Shown: one piece after another, positions 56,158 to 64,000 of the stretch
Layout: every line of letters begins with the position of its first letter
Position numbering within the stretch: the first letter of the stretch is position 1
Assembly (NCBI RefSeq): GCF_010499455.1
Contig: NZ_JAAGOH010000003.1
Coordinates: 186,001-250,000 of the forward strand
DNA length: 64,000 bases
Source: Ideonella livida
GTDB lineage: Bacteria; Pseudomonadota; Gammaproteobacteria; Burkholderiales; Burkholderiaceae_C
Reading direction: 5' to 3'
Notes under the pieces: model-generated
Told to the model about the DNA's origin: nothing
Seen by the model: the letters and a program-made list of their open reading frames with translations, nothing else
Database searches by the model: none
Position numbers and translations under genes: made by a program

Positions 56158-57117
56158 TCAGCCCCTGGCCACTTCCGTGACCAGCCGGCCCTGGCCAAAG
56201 TAGCCCAGCAGGTTCTCCACCACCCGGTCGGCCATGGCCTGGCGGGTTTCCTGGGTGGCGCTGGCGATGTGCGGGGTCAGCACCACGCGCTCCAGGGTGT
56301 GCAGCGCGGGGTTGCCGGCGGGCTCGCGCTCAAACACATCCAGGCCTGCCCCGCCCAACGTGCCCTGGGTGAGGGCGCTCACCAGCGCGGCCTCGTCCAC
56401 CACGCTGCCTCGGGCCACGTTGATGAGGAAGCCCTGCGGCCCCAGGGCCTGCAGCACCGGGGTGTCGACCAGATGGCGCGTCTGCGGCCCGCCACTGGTG
56501 ATGACGACCAGGTAGTCGGCCCAGTCGGCCAGGGCCAGCAGCTGGGGCTCATGCGCCCAGGGCACGCCGGCCACCGGCCGGCGGCTGTGGTAGCGCACCG
56601 TCATGTCAAAGCCACTGGCGCGGCGGGCAATGGTCTGGCCGATGCGGCCCAGGCCCAGCAGGCCCAGGCGCGCGCCGCTGACCTTGCGTCCCAGCGGAAA
56701 GGGCCCGGTGCTTTGCGGCCAGTGGCCGGCGCGCATCCAACGGTCGGCCTCGGCGGTGCGGCGGGCGCAGGCCAGCAGCAGCGCAAAGGCGTGGTCAGCC
56801 ACGCAGTCATTGAGCACATCCGGCGTGTAGCCCACCGGGATGTGGCGGGCGTGCGCGGCGGCCACCGGCACCTTGTCCAGCCCAACGCCGAAAGACGAGA
56901 TCACCTGCAACGCGGGTAATTGGTCCAGCAAGGCCGCCTCGGCGCCGGAGGCGGCCGAGGTGACCAGGGCCTGCACCTGCGCGCCATGCCGGGCCAGCAG
57001 CGCCGCACGGTCCTCCGGCCGCTGGGCGTCCACCAGGGTGAAGTGCTGCCGCAGGCGGTCCAGCAGGGTGGCGGGCAGGCGGCCCACGTTGAGCACGGTG
57101 CGGTCTTGGAAGTTCAT
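56158..57117 (-). CDS. D-isomer-specific 2-hydroxyacid dehydrogenase (glyoxylate/hydroxypyruvate reductase-like)
   Basis: 319 residues. NAD(P)-binding LGLLGLGRIGQTIARRA (about 148-164), INVARGSVVDE (catalytic Arg), LDVFEREP (Glu) and LTPHIASAT (His) are all present. Substrate-binding part SFGVGLDKVPVAAA. Last gene of the minus-strand operon after the exported lactonase (40 bases apart). It could reduce hydroxypyruvate, glyoxylate or tartronate-type acids formed during aldarate breakdown; exact substrate uncertain. Readings upstream of 57117 overlap the lactonase gene. Confidence 0.9.
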   Translation of the reverse strand: MNFQDRTVLNVGRLPATLLDRLRQHFTLVDAQRPEDRAALLARHGAQVQALVTSAASGAEAALLDQLPALQVISSFGVGLDKVPVAAAHARHIPVGYTPDVLNDCVADHAFALLLACARRTAEADRWMRAGHWPQSTGPFPLGRKVSGARLGLLGLGRIGQTIARRASGFDMTVRYHSRRPVAGVPWAHEPQLLALADWADYLVVITSGGPQTRHLVDTPVLQALGPQGFLINVARGSVVDEAALVSALTQGTLGGAGLDVFEREPAGNPALHTLERVVLTPHIASATQETRQAMADRVVENLLGYFGQGRLVTEVARG

Positions 57118-57157
57118 CGGCAGGCGGAAAAGGTCAGGTGAAAGGCAAAGCCGGCCA

Positions 57158-58270
57158 TTACACCGCCCCGTGCGCCTCAAAGTACATGGCGTACAGCGAA
57201 TGGCAGCTGGCCATGTAGAGGCGGTTGTGCTTGGGGCCGCCCCAGCACAGGTTGGCGCAGCGCTCGGGCAGGCGGATGTGGGCCAGCGGCTTGCCCGCCG
57301 GGCTGAAGACCATCACGCCGTCCAGGTCCTCGGGTCGGCCCTTGAGCTGGAACACCTGGCGGCCGCCCACGGCGCTGGGCTCGGCCTGCAGGGCGCCGTT
57401 GCTGCCCCAGCCGCACCACAGGTTGCCGTCGCGGTCCACCTTGAAGCCGTCCAGGGCGCCAAAGTCGGCGGCGTCGATCAGCTTGGTCTTGTTGGAGAGC
57501 GTGCGGCCATCGGCGCCCACGTCGTAGGCCCAGATGCTGCGGTTGGGCGTGCCCTTCCACTCCACCACGTAGAGCTTCTTCTCGTCGGGGCTGAAGGCCA
57601 GGCCGTTGGGGTTGACGATGTCGGTGATGACGGCGCTGAGGCTGCCGTTCGCATCAATGCGGTAGACGTTGGTGGTGGCCTGCTCGGGCTTGGCACGGCT
57701 GCCTTCCCACTCGCCGTTGATGCCGAACAGCGGGTCGGTGAACCACACGCTGTCGTCACTCTTGACGACGATGTCATTGGGCGCATTCAGGCGCTTGCCT
57801 TCGAAGCTGTCGGCCAACACGGTGAGCTTGCCGTTTTTCTCGGTGCGCACCACCCGGCGGGTGACCGAGTGCTCGCAGCTGATGAGCCGCCCCTGGCGGT
57901 CACGGGTGTTGCCGTTGGCGTAGTTCGACGGGCTCTTGAACACGGTGAACGCGCCGGTCGCCTCGTCGAACTTCATGAGGCGGTTGTTGGGGATGTCACT
58001 GACCAGCACATGGCCCGGGGCCCCGTTGTCGCCGGGGAAGTACACCGGCCCCTCGGCCCAGCGCATGCCGGTGCCCACCTGCTCCAGCGTGCTGCTGTAG
58101 ATGCGGTACTTGGCGAACGACGGGTCCAGGATCTGGACGGCCGGGTCGGGGTAGCGCTGGTTGGGGGTGAAGGCAAAGGCCTGGGCCAGCGCGTCGCCGG
58201 TCAGAACGGCGGCGCCGGTGGCGGCACCGGCGGCCAGCAGCTGGCGGCGGGCGGGGTTGAACGGGTTCAT
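57158..58270 (-). CDS. Tat-exported SMP-30/gluconolactonase family protein
   Basis: 370 residues. Twin-arginine leader ARRQLLAAGAATGAAVLTGDALA (residues 7-29, split by the hydrophobic core) indicates export as a folded protein. The propeller has MRWAEGPVYFPGDN, NAPNDIVVKSDDSVWFTDPLFG, NPNGLAFSPDEKKLYVVE and DGFKVDRDGNLWCGWG, giving Glu/Asn/Asp metal ligands. Same family as the cytoplasmic protein at 48328. GGAG precedes ATG 58270. Between glucarate dehydratase and the hydroxyacid dehydrogenase; probably opens an aldaric-acid lactone in the periplasm before uptake (inference). Confidence 0.92.
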   Translation of the reverse strand: MNPFNPARRQLLAAGAATGAAVLTGDALAQAFAFTPNQRYPDPAVQILDPSFAKYRIYSSTLEQVGTGMRWAEGPVYFPGDNGAPGHVLVSDIPNNRLMKFDEATGAFTVFKSPSNYANGNTRDRQGRLISCEHSVTRRVVRTEKNGKLTVLADSFEGKRLNAPNDIVVKSDDSVWFTDPLFGINGEWEGSRAKPEQATTNVYRIDANGSLSAVITDIVNPNGLAFSPDEKKLYVVEWKGTPNRSIWAYDVGADGRTLSNKTKLIDAADFGALDGFKVDRDGNLWCGWGSNGALQAEPSAVGGRQVFQLKGRPEDLDGVMVFSPAGKPLAHIRLPERCANLCWGGPKHNRLYMASCHSLYAMYFEAHGAV

Positions 58271-58316
58271 GGGCGTGTCTCCGGATGAATCGGCCCTCTG
58301 CGGGGCCATGGGAAGA

Positions 58317-58338
58317 CCGGCACGCGGCAGCGTGCCGG
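58317..58338 (-). terminator. Intercistronic hairpin between gudD and exported lactonase
   Basis: CCGGCACGC-GGCA-GCGTGCCGG is a perfect nine-pair stem with a four-base loop in the 100-base gap. No T-run follows on the minus strand, so it is more likely an mRNA processing or partial-termination element than a full terminator. Confidence 0.4.
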
Positions 58339-58370
58339 TGAAGGGGGAGCGTCAGGGCGCTCCGCGTGCC

Positions 58371-59717
58371 TCAGCGCACCAGGCAGGGCTTCTTGTTGTC
58401 GAAGGTCCAGCCCGGGATCAGGTACTGCATGGCGGTGGCGTCGTCGCGGGCGCCCAGGCCGTGCTGCAGGTAGAGCTGGTGGGCCTTCTCCACCTCGGCC
58501 ATGTCCAGCTCCACGCCCAGACCCGGCTTCTTGGGCACTTCCACATGGCCGTCGATGATCTTCAGCGGGTCTTGGGTCAGGCGCTGGCCGTCTTGCCAGA
58601 TCCAGTGGGTGTCAATGGCCGTGACCTTGCCCGGGGCGGCGGCGCCCACATGGGTGAACATGGCCAGGGACACGTCGAAGTGGTTGTTGGAGTGGCTGCC
58701 CCAGGTCAGGCCCCAGTCGCGGCAGGTCTGGGCCACGCGCACGCTGCCGGCCATGGTCCAGAAGTGCGGGTCGGCCAGCGGGATGTCCACGCTTTGCAGC
58801 GAGAGCGAGTGCACAAACTGCCGCCAGTCGGTGGCCACCATGTTGGTGGCGGTGGGCAGGCCGGTGGCGCGGCGGAACTCGGCCATCACCTCGCGGCCGC
58901 TGAAGCCCCCTTCGGCGCCGCAGGGGTCTTCGGCATAGGCCACCACACCACGCATGCGCTGGCCCAGGCGGATGGCGTCCTTCAGCAGCCAGCCGCCATT
59001 CGGGTCCAGGGTGACGCGGGCGTCAGGAAAGCGCTCGTGGATGGCGGTGACGGCGTCCACCTCGGCATCACCGGCCAGCACGCCGCCCTTCAACTTGAAG
59101 TCATTGAAGCCGTAGCGGGCGCGGGCGGCCTCGGCCAGGCGCACCACGGCCTCGGGCGTCATGGCGGCCTCGTGGCGCAGGCGGGTCCAGTCGTCGGCGT
59201 CGGGGTTCTTGGCCAACTCGTCGGCGGCGCTGACGTAGGGCAAGTCTGTCTTGGTGCGGTCGCCCACAAAGAAGAGGTAGCCCAGCATTTCCACCCGGTC
59301 GCGCTGGCGGCCTTCGCCCAGCAGGTCGCACACGGGCAGGTCCAGGTGCTGACCCAGCAGGTCGAGCATGGCCGATTCAATGGCCGCCAGCGCGTGGATG
59401 GTGGTGCGCAGGTCAAAGGTCTGCAGGCCACGGCCGCCGCTGTCGCGGTCGGCAAAGGCCTTTTGCACGGCTTGCAGCACGGCCAGGTGGCTGCCCACCG
59501 GCTGGCCCACCACCAGGGCGGCGGCGTCTTCCAGGGTTTGGCGGATCTTCTCGCCACCCGGCACCTCACCCACGCCGGTGCGGCCAGCGGAGTCGGTCAG
59601 CACCAGGAGGTTGCGGGTGAAGAAAGGGGCGTGCGCGCCGCTGAGGTTCAGCAGCATGCCGTCGCGGCCCGCCACAGGGATGGCGCGCAGGGAAGTGATG
59701 CGAGGAGTGGTGGTCAT
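58371..59717 (-). CDS. gudD: Glucarate dehydratase
   Basis: 448 residues, enolase superfamily; E. coli GudD has 446. N-terminal capping domain [45 protein letters not shown]; barrel with FKLKGG (KxK catalytic Lys), LDPNGGW (Asp, Asn ligands), EDP, TNMVATD and [14 protein letters not shown] (catalytic His with the downstream Asp pair). Converts D-glucarate (and L-idarate) to 5-keto-4-deoxyglucarate by loss of water. Starts eight bases after the Bug receptor gene stop and shares its operon. Confidence 0.93.
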   Translation of the reverse strand: MTTTPRITSLRAIPVAGRDGMLLNLSGAHAPFFTRNLLVLTDSAGRTGVGEVPGGEKIRQTLEDAAALVVGQPVGSHLAVLQAVQKAFADRDSGGRGLQTFDLRTTIHALAAIESAMLDLLGQHLDLPVCDLLGEGRQRDRVEMLGYLFFVGDRTKTDLPYVSAADELAKNPDADDWTRLRHEAAMTPEAVVRLAEAARARYGFNDFKLKGGVLAGDAEVDAVTAIHERFPDARVTLDPNGGWLLKDAIRLGQRMRGVVAYAEDPCGAEGGFSGREVMAEFRRATGLPTATNMVATDWRQFVHSLSLQSVDIPLADPHFWTMAGSVRVAQTCRDWGLTWGSHSNNHFDVSLAMFTHVGAAAPGKVTAIDTHWIWQDGQRLTQDPLKIIDGHVEVPKKPGLGVELDMAEVEKAHQLYLQHGLGARDDATAMQYLIPGWTFDNKKPCLVR

Positions 59718-59725
59718 GGTCAAAC

Positions 59726-60694
59726 TCAATCTGCGGTGATCTTGCGGGTGTCGATCAGCTGCTTCCAACGGGCGTTTTCCTTGGCCTGGAAGGTCACAAA
59801 CTGCTCGGGGGTGTTGCCCACGATCTCCAGGCCCACGGCGGTGAACTGCTGCTTGATCTTGGGGTCGTTCAGGGCAGCCAGCAGGGCTTCCTGCATCTTG
59901 CTGCGCACCTCGGCGCTCAGGCCCTTGGGCGCCACGATGGCTTGCCAGGAATACACGTCGGCCCCCTTCACACCGGCCTCGCCCAGCGTGGGCACGCCGG
60001 GCAGCACCGGCGAGCGCTTGTCGCCGGTCACGGCCAGGGCCTTGAGCTTGCCGGCATTGATGTGCTGCAGCACGGCGTTGACGTTCTGGAATGAGGCATC
60101 CACCTGGCCGCCCAGCAGGTCAGAAATGGCCGGCGCACCGCCCTTGTAGGGAATGTGCAGGCCACTGGTGGCGGTCTGCAGCCAGAACAGCTCGGCGGTG
60201 AGGTGGTCGGAGGAGCCGTTGCCCGAGGAGGCGAAACTGACCTTGTCCGGGTTGGCCTTGAGCGCTGCCACCACATCGGCCACGGTCTTGTGGGGCGAGT
60301 TGGCCGGCACCACCAGCACATTGGGCGCCTGCACCAGCACGGTCAGGTAGTCAAAGTCCTTGGCCGCGTCGTAGGCCACGTTCTTCATCAGGTGCGGGGC
60401 AATCACCAGCGGGCCCAGCGAGGTGACCAGAAAGGTGTGGCCATCGGCCGGTGAACGCTTGACCAGCGTGGCGCCGATGGTGCCGGTGGCGCCTGCCTTG
60501 TTGTCCACGATGAAGGTCTGGCCCAGGCGCTCCTGCAGCTTGGTGCCCACGGCCCGGGCAATGGTGTCGGTGGCGCCGCCCGGGGGAAAGGGCACCAGCA
60601 GGGTGACAGGCTTGGCGGGCCAGGTCTCGGCCTGGGCGCCGGTGGCGGCCAGCAGGGCCAGTGCCAAGGTGCAGAACAGACGCTTGGTGAACAT
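59726..60694 (-). CDS. Bug/TctC-type solute-binding protein (tripartite tricarboxylate transporter receptor)
   Basis: 322 residues with signal peptide ([17 protein letters not shown], cleavage near residue 22) and Bug fold: [84 protein letters not shown]. Such receptors are strikingly abundant in Burkholderiales. No tctA or tctB lies nearby, so it must share membrane subunits elsewhere. First gene of an operon with gudD, the exported lactonase and a hydroxyacid dehydrogenase; glucarate-like acids are the likely ligands. Confidence 0.93.
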   Translation of the reverse strand: MFTKRLFCTLALALLAATGAQAETWPAKPVTLLVPFPPGGATDTIARAVGTKLQERLGQTFIVDNKAGATGTIGATLVKRSPADGHTFLVTSLGPLVIAPHLMKNVAYDAAKDFDYLTVLVQAPNVLVVPANSPHKTVADVVAALKANPDKVSFASSGNGSSDHLTAELFWLQTATSGLHIPYKGGAPAISDLLGGQVDASFQNVNAVLQHINAGKLKALAVTGDKRSPVLPGVPTLGEAGVKGADVYSWQAIVAPKGLSAEVRSKMQEALLAALNDPKIKQQFTAVGLEIVGNTPEQFVTFQAKENARWKQLIDTRKITAD

Positions 60695-60772
60695 GCGAAG
60701 TCTCCGGTTGCGAGGCGATGGGGCCGTCCCCTGTGGGGGCACGGCTTGGTTGTGGTGGAGCGCCGCCGGCAA

Positions 60773-60812
60773 TTGGTAGCGCTACCAAATATGCACCAAT
60801 GGTAGCGCTACC
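60773..60812. promoter_or_regulatory. Two LacI-type palindromes upstream of the Bug-gudD operon
   Basis: TTGGTAGCGCTACCAA (60773-60788) is a perfect 16-base palindrome, and GGTAGCGCTACC recurs at 60801-60812, centres 26 bases apart. The central CG and length are typical of LacI-family operators. They lie 79-118 bases upstream of the Bug start and 99 from the divergent LysE-type gene. No LacI gene is in the window. Confidence 0.8.
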
Positions 60813-60910
60813 TTGGCAGGCTGTCCGCTGCGGGAGTTGCGTAAGGGCAAACCCTAGCGCTCACCTCCATCCCGGCGCCCCCCGGTCCGGTGCGCCCGTA
60901 ACATGTCCGT

Positions 60911-61537
60911 ATGCTCACCTTCGACCAAGCCGGCGCCTTTGTGCTGGCCGCCCTCCTCATCACCGCCTCCCCGGGCCCGGACAACCTCATGGTGCTGGGC
61001 ATGGGCATGTCACGCGGGCGCGCCGCCGGTGTGGCCTTCGGCCTGGGCTGCGCCCTGGGCTGCCTGAGCCACACCCTGCTGGCCGCCGTGGGCGTGAGCG
61101 CCCTGGTGGCCGCCTCCCCACTGGCCTTCACCCTGCTCAAGATGGCCGGCGGCCTGTACCTGTGCTGGCTGGGCTGGCACGCGCTGCGAAGCGCCGGCGG
61201 CACCACTGCCGCGCAGGCCCAAGGCGCCCCGCAAAGCCTGGGCCGCCTGTTCGCCAAGGGCTTGCTGGCCAATGCCATCAACCCCAAGGTGGTGCTGTTC
61301 TTCCTGTCCTTTCTGCCGCAGTTTGTGGACACCGCACGCGGTGAGGTGGCCGGCCAAACCGCCGCCCTGGGCCTGCTCTTCACCCTGCAAGCCGCCCTGC
61401 TGTTTGGCACCTTGGGCCTATTTGCCGGCCAAGTGGGCCAATGGCTGCAGCGCCGCCCGCGTGCCGGCCTGTGGCTGGACCGCGTGGCCGGCACGGTGTT
61501 CATCGGCCTGGGTGTGCGGCTCATCTTGTCGCGTTGA
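60911..61537 (+). CDS. LysE/RhtB-family amino-acid exporter
   Basis: 208 residues with six hydrophobic segments. Family phrases: AALLITASPGPDNLMVLGMGMSRGRAAGV region at the start, KMAGGLYLCWLGWHALRSA, FAKGLLANAINPKVVLFFLSFLPQFVD and VAGTVFIGLGVRLILS. Exports small amino acids or derivatives; substrate unknown. Divergent from the Bug operon. Confidence 0.92.
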   Translation: MLTFDQAGAFVLAALLITASPGPDNLMVLGMGMSRGRAAGVAFGLGCALGCLSHTLLAAVGVSALVAASPLAFTLLKMAGGLYLCWLGWHALRSAGGTTAAQAQGAPQSLGRLFAKGLLANAINPKVVLFFLSFLPQFVDTARGEVAGQTAALGLLFTLQAALLFGTLGLFAGQVGQWLQRRPRAGLWLDRVAGTVFIGLGVRLILSR

Positions 61538-61602
61538 AACCCGCCGCAGCGTGCGGTTAACGTCGGCGCCCCTGTCAAAGCAGCCTGTCATCGCCCCCCG
61601 CC

Positions 61603-63930
61603 ATGCCCCGCACGCCTGCCCCTTACCGCCCGTTTGGCAGCCGTGCCAACTTGCGGCCCACCCGGCCTCAAGCCCTTGAAGTCCAGATCCATGCTTGCCC
61701 TGGCCGAGCGCTGGCGCCACTGATCCTGACCGTGCTGGCCCCCCATGCGCTCTGCCAGGCACCGGCCGAGCCCGTGCAGCAAGTGGAAGTGCGTGGCAAC
61801 GCCAACAGCAGCAGCGCCCAGCGCCGCGCCGACGTGGCCGGCCAGCAGGTGGTGACCCGGCAAGAGCTGCTGCAGCACGGCGACACCCGCCTGGCCGACG
61901 CCCTGCGCCGCGTGCCCGGCGTGAGCGTGGACCACCGTGGCCAGGGCACCGAGGTCAAGCTCGGCGGTTTGGGCAACGGCTACACCCGCCTCCTCATCAA
62001 TGGCGAGCCGGCGCCGCCCGGCTTCACGCTGGACAGCCTGCCGCTGGACAGCCTGGAGCGGGTGGAGATCTTGCGTGGCGCCTCGGTGCAGACGGCGCAG
62101 GCGATTGCGGGCACGGTCAACTTGGTGACCCGCAGCAGCAGCAAGCTGGCCACGCGTGACTTCAAGCTCAGCGCGGCCACCCAATGGGGGCAGCCGCAGG
62201 CGCAGGCCAGCGTGAACCTGGGCAACGCCTGGGGGCTGGCCACCTGGGGCCTGGGCCTGGTGGCCAGCAGCGAGCGCCAGCGCTGGCCGGCCGAGGTGGT
62301 GCAGCAGCGCCGCGAGGACGCTGCCGAGGGCTCCGGCAGCGCCACCGTGACCCAACGCTACGCCACCCACAAGCGCGAGGACGACCGCACCGACGCCCTG
62401 GCGGCCAACCCCCGCTGGTCTTGGAAGCAGGGCGACGGCGACGGTGGCCAGTGGCAGGCCAGCCTGGACCACAGCCTGCGCTACGCCCGTTCCCACGGCG
62501 GCTCACGCGACCAGCGGGAACCGCTGGTGGGCCCGCCCCCGGACATGGCCGCCGACGACATGCGGCTGAATTTTGTGCGCCGCTTCTGGCGTGGGCGCCA
62601 GCAGCTGCAACATCAAACCGCCGACGGCACGCTGTGGCAGGTGCGCCTGAGCTTCAACCAGGTGCGCCGCGACCAAGACAGCCATGTGGACGGCTGGAAC
62701 GCCGAGGGCACGCCCGTCAAGTTCAGCGACGTGGACGGCCGCGCCACCGACCAGACGCTGCAGCTCACCCTGGTGCACCAACGCCCGCTGGGCGAGGACC
62801 ACCGCCTGGACTTGGGCCTGGAGCGGGAACAGGCCCGCCGGCGCGAGAGCCGGGTGCAGACCGAGCTGGCCCTGCCCGGTGGCCTGCCTGCCGAGAACCT
62901 GGACGAGCGTTACGACGCCCACGCCACACGCCACGCGGTCTATCTGCAGGACGACTGGGCGCTGAGCCCGCGCACCCAGGCGGTGGGTGGCGTGCGGCTG
63001 GAGCAGCTCAGCACCCACAGCAGCGGCAATGTGTTTGAGACCGTGCGCCAAACCCACCAGCTGGTGGGGCCGGTGCTGCGTCTGTCCACCACGCCGGCGG
63101 GCGATGTGGGGGTGTTCAAGCTGGGCCTCTCACGTGGGTTCAAGCTGCCGCAGCCGCGAGACGTGATGCCGCGCCGTTATGTGAACGTGGAGACCACGCC
63201 GCTGACCCCGGCCAACATGGGCAACCCCGACCTGAAGCCCGAGCGCGCCTGGAGCTTGGACGGCAGCTGGCAGCGCGGCTTGCCCGGCCTGGGTGGCCCC
63301 GGTGGCCAAGGCGGAGAGGTGGTGGTCTCCGGTGCCCTGCGCCGCATCCAGGACGTGATCCTGGACCGCTTGCAGGTGCGACCCGACGATGCCGTCATCC
63401 CCTGGGTGCTGGAGCGCTACAACGCCGGCCGGGCCTGGGCCGCGAGCCTGGAGCTGGAGCTGCGGGGCCAGGCCCGGGCCGGCCTGGCCGGCTGGCTGCC
63501 CGGCGCCACCGGCCCGCTGCGCTGGCAGACCAGCCTCGGCGTGAACCGGTCGCGCCTGCGCGATGTGGTGGCCGAACACCCGGCGCTGCCCAACCAACCG
63601 CGCTGGGTGGCCAAGGGGGAGCTGAGCCAGGACTTTGGCCCCCAGTGGCAGACCCACGCCGGGCTGGAGGCCCGTGGCCCGGCCCTGGCCGACCTGCCCA
63701 GCGGCCGTCGCCAGGCCTTTGACGCCCAGCAGGCGCTCAATGCCGACGTGAGCTGGCTGCCTGCCCCACGCCAGCGCCTGCGCCTGGCCGCCACCACCCT
63801 GGCCGCCAGCGACGAGGTGGAGCGCAAGCGCGTGGCCCTGGTGGAGGATGGCCGCCGCGTCACCTACGACAGCCGCGAGGCCTGGCAGCGCCAGACCCTG
63901 TGGCGGCTGAGCTGGGAAAGCGGCTTCTGA
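61603..63930 (+). CDS. TonB-dependent outer-membrane receptor
   Basis: 775 residues. Plug domain (about 58-165): VQQVEVRGN, VTRQELLQHGDTRLADALRRVPGV, GLGNGYTRLLINGEP, LERVEILRGASVQTAQAIAGTVN. The barrel follows to a C-terminal WRLSWESGF, ending in Phe as outer-membrane barrels do; KLGLSRGFKLPQPRDV, NPDLKPERAWSLDGSW are typical. The first 35 residues are long and basic before the hydrophobic ALAPLILTVLAP segment; TTG 61651 in frame may be the real start. An out-of-frame ATG at 61691 heads a ten-codon frame. No siderophore or sugar genes are adjacent, so substrate unknown. Confidence 0.88.
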   Translation: MPRTPAPYRPFGSRANLRPTRPQALEVQIHACPGRALAPLILTVLAPHALCQAPAEPVQQVEVRGNANSSSAQRRADVAGQQVVTRQELLQHGDTRLADALRRVPGVSVDHRGQGTEVKLGGLGNGYTRLLINGEPAPPGFTLDSLPLDSLERVEILRGASVQTAQAIAGTVNLVTRSSSKLATRDFKLSAATQWGQPQAQASVNLGNAWGLATWGLGLVASSERQRWPAEVVQQRREDAAEGSGSATVTQRYATHKREDDRTDALAANPRWSWKQGDGDGGQWQASLDHSLRYARSHGGSRDQREPLVGPPPDMAADDMRLNFVRRFWRGRQQLQHQTADGTLWQVRLSFNQVRRDQDSHVDGWNAEGTPVKFSDVDGRATDQTLQLTLVHQRPLGEDHRLDLGLEREQARRRESRVQTELALPGGLPAENLDERYDAHATRHAVYLQDDWALSPRTQAVGGVRLEQLSTHSSGNVFETVRQTHQLVGPVLRLSTTPAGDVGVFKLGLSRGFKLPQPRDVMPRRYVNVETTPLTPANMGNPDLKPERAWSLDGSWQRGLPGLGGPGGQGGEVVVSGALRRIQDVILDRLQVRPDDAVIPWVLERYNAGRAWAASLELELRGQARAGLAGWLPGATGPLRWQTSLGVNRSRLRDVVAEHPALPNQPRWVAKGELSQDFGPQWQTHAGLEARGPALADLPSGRRQAFDAQQALNADVSWLPAPRQRLRLAATTLAASDEVERKRVALVEDGRRVTYDSREAWQRQTLWRLSWESGF

Positions 63931-63954
63931 AGGCCGGCGGCGCCGGCAGGTGCC

Positions 63955-64000
63955 TCAGGCCCCTGCGTGAGCGGCGGGGGCGGCCGGCGCAGCAGCAGCT
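63955..64000 (-). CDS. Possible 3' end of a minus-strand gene running off the window
   Basis: A minus-strand frame entering from the right edge reads AAAAPAAPAAHAGA and stops at 63955-63957. Such Ala/Pro-rich tails are common in this genome type, but 14 codons cannot identify a protein. A GCCGGC-rich inverted repeat separates it from the TonB receptor stop. Confidence 0.25.
   Translation of the reverse strand, partial: AAAAPAAPAAHAGA

Noticed and set aside
60155-60454. Plus-strand frames antisense to the Bug receptor
   Set aside because: Overlap a clear TctC-family gene and show no conserved motif.

Overview
The window is about 70% G+C with dense, tightly packed genes. It carries three TRAP-type solute transporters, an orphan Bug/TctC-type binding protein, a fused-domain gallate dioxygenase, many LysR regulators and a TPP-riboswitch-controlled cytX. 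This combination points to a betaproteobacterium of the Burkholderiales (Comamonadaceae/Sphaerotilaceae-like), a soil or freshwater organism that eats aromatic and sugar acids. That placement is inference from gene content, not a database match. No rRNA, tRNA, CRISPR array, insertion sequence or origin was seen.

Layout. (1) 1-5387: minus-strand TRAP genes (dctQ, dctM, dctP) leading into a partial gallate dioxygenase, with a divergent LysR gene and a good LysR-type palindrome between them. (2) 5388-15212: a lipoprotein, two more LysR genes, an agmatinase-type ureohydrolase, a two-gene signalling pair (histidine kinase with an ethylene-receptor-like membrane domain, then a REC-PAS-GGDEF protein), a VOC protein and a secreted reprolysin-type metalloprotease. 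(3) 15579-24295: one plus-strand run of a D-glutamate cyclase-family (DUF1445) protein, TRAP dctP-dctQ-dctM, a second paralogous dctP and a fused 5-oxoprolinase; it looks like uptake and breakdown of D-glutamate, 5-oxoproline or a related lactam. (4) 24503-29212: TPP riboswitch, cytX and convergent thiD, split by a lower-GC GmrSD-like restriction gene (DUF262-DUF1524-DUF4357). (5) 29295-38014: an exported protein, a Sel1-repeat protein, a DUF1304 membrane protein and two translationally coupled hybrid histidine kinases. (6) 38082-48311: glycerate kinase, a FadR-type regulator, and a TRAP transporter with ltnD, denD, otnK, otnC and otnI, a complete L-threonate/D-erythronate route to dihydroxyacetone phosphate. 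The regulator's probable operator occurs in front of both the regulator and the TRAP operon. (7) 48328-54334: a minus-strand run of SMP-30-like lactonase, amidohydrolase, divergent uracil-DNA glycosylase-like protein, two unrecognised proteins and a LysR regulator. (8) 54477-56135: an orphan PAS-like protein that seems to have lost its LuxR DNA-binding end, then a divergent XRE-cupin/GNAT pair with twin palindromic operators. (9) 56158-60694: Bug receptor, glucarate dehydratase, Tat-exported SMP-30-like lactonase and 2-hydroxyacid dehydrogenase, behind two copies of a LacI-type palindrome. (10) 60911-64000: LysE exporter, TonB-dependent receptor and possibly the end of one more gene.

The metabolic genes fit together as scavenging of acids: gallate, 5-oxoproline or D-glutamate, four-carbon sugar acids and glucarate-like aldaric acids, each with its own uptake receptor and local regulator. 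The most unusual items are the ethylene-receptor-like kinase coupled to a c-di-GMP enzyme, the GmrSD insertion into thiamine genes, and the uracil-DNA glycosylase relative translationally coupled to a LysR gene and an unknown protein. Most starts were chosen by ribosome-binding site and family length and have not been checked experimentally.
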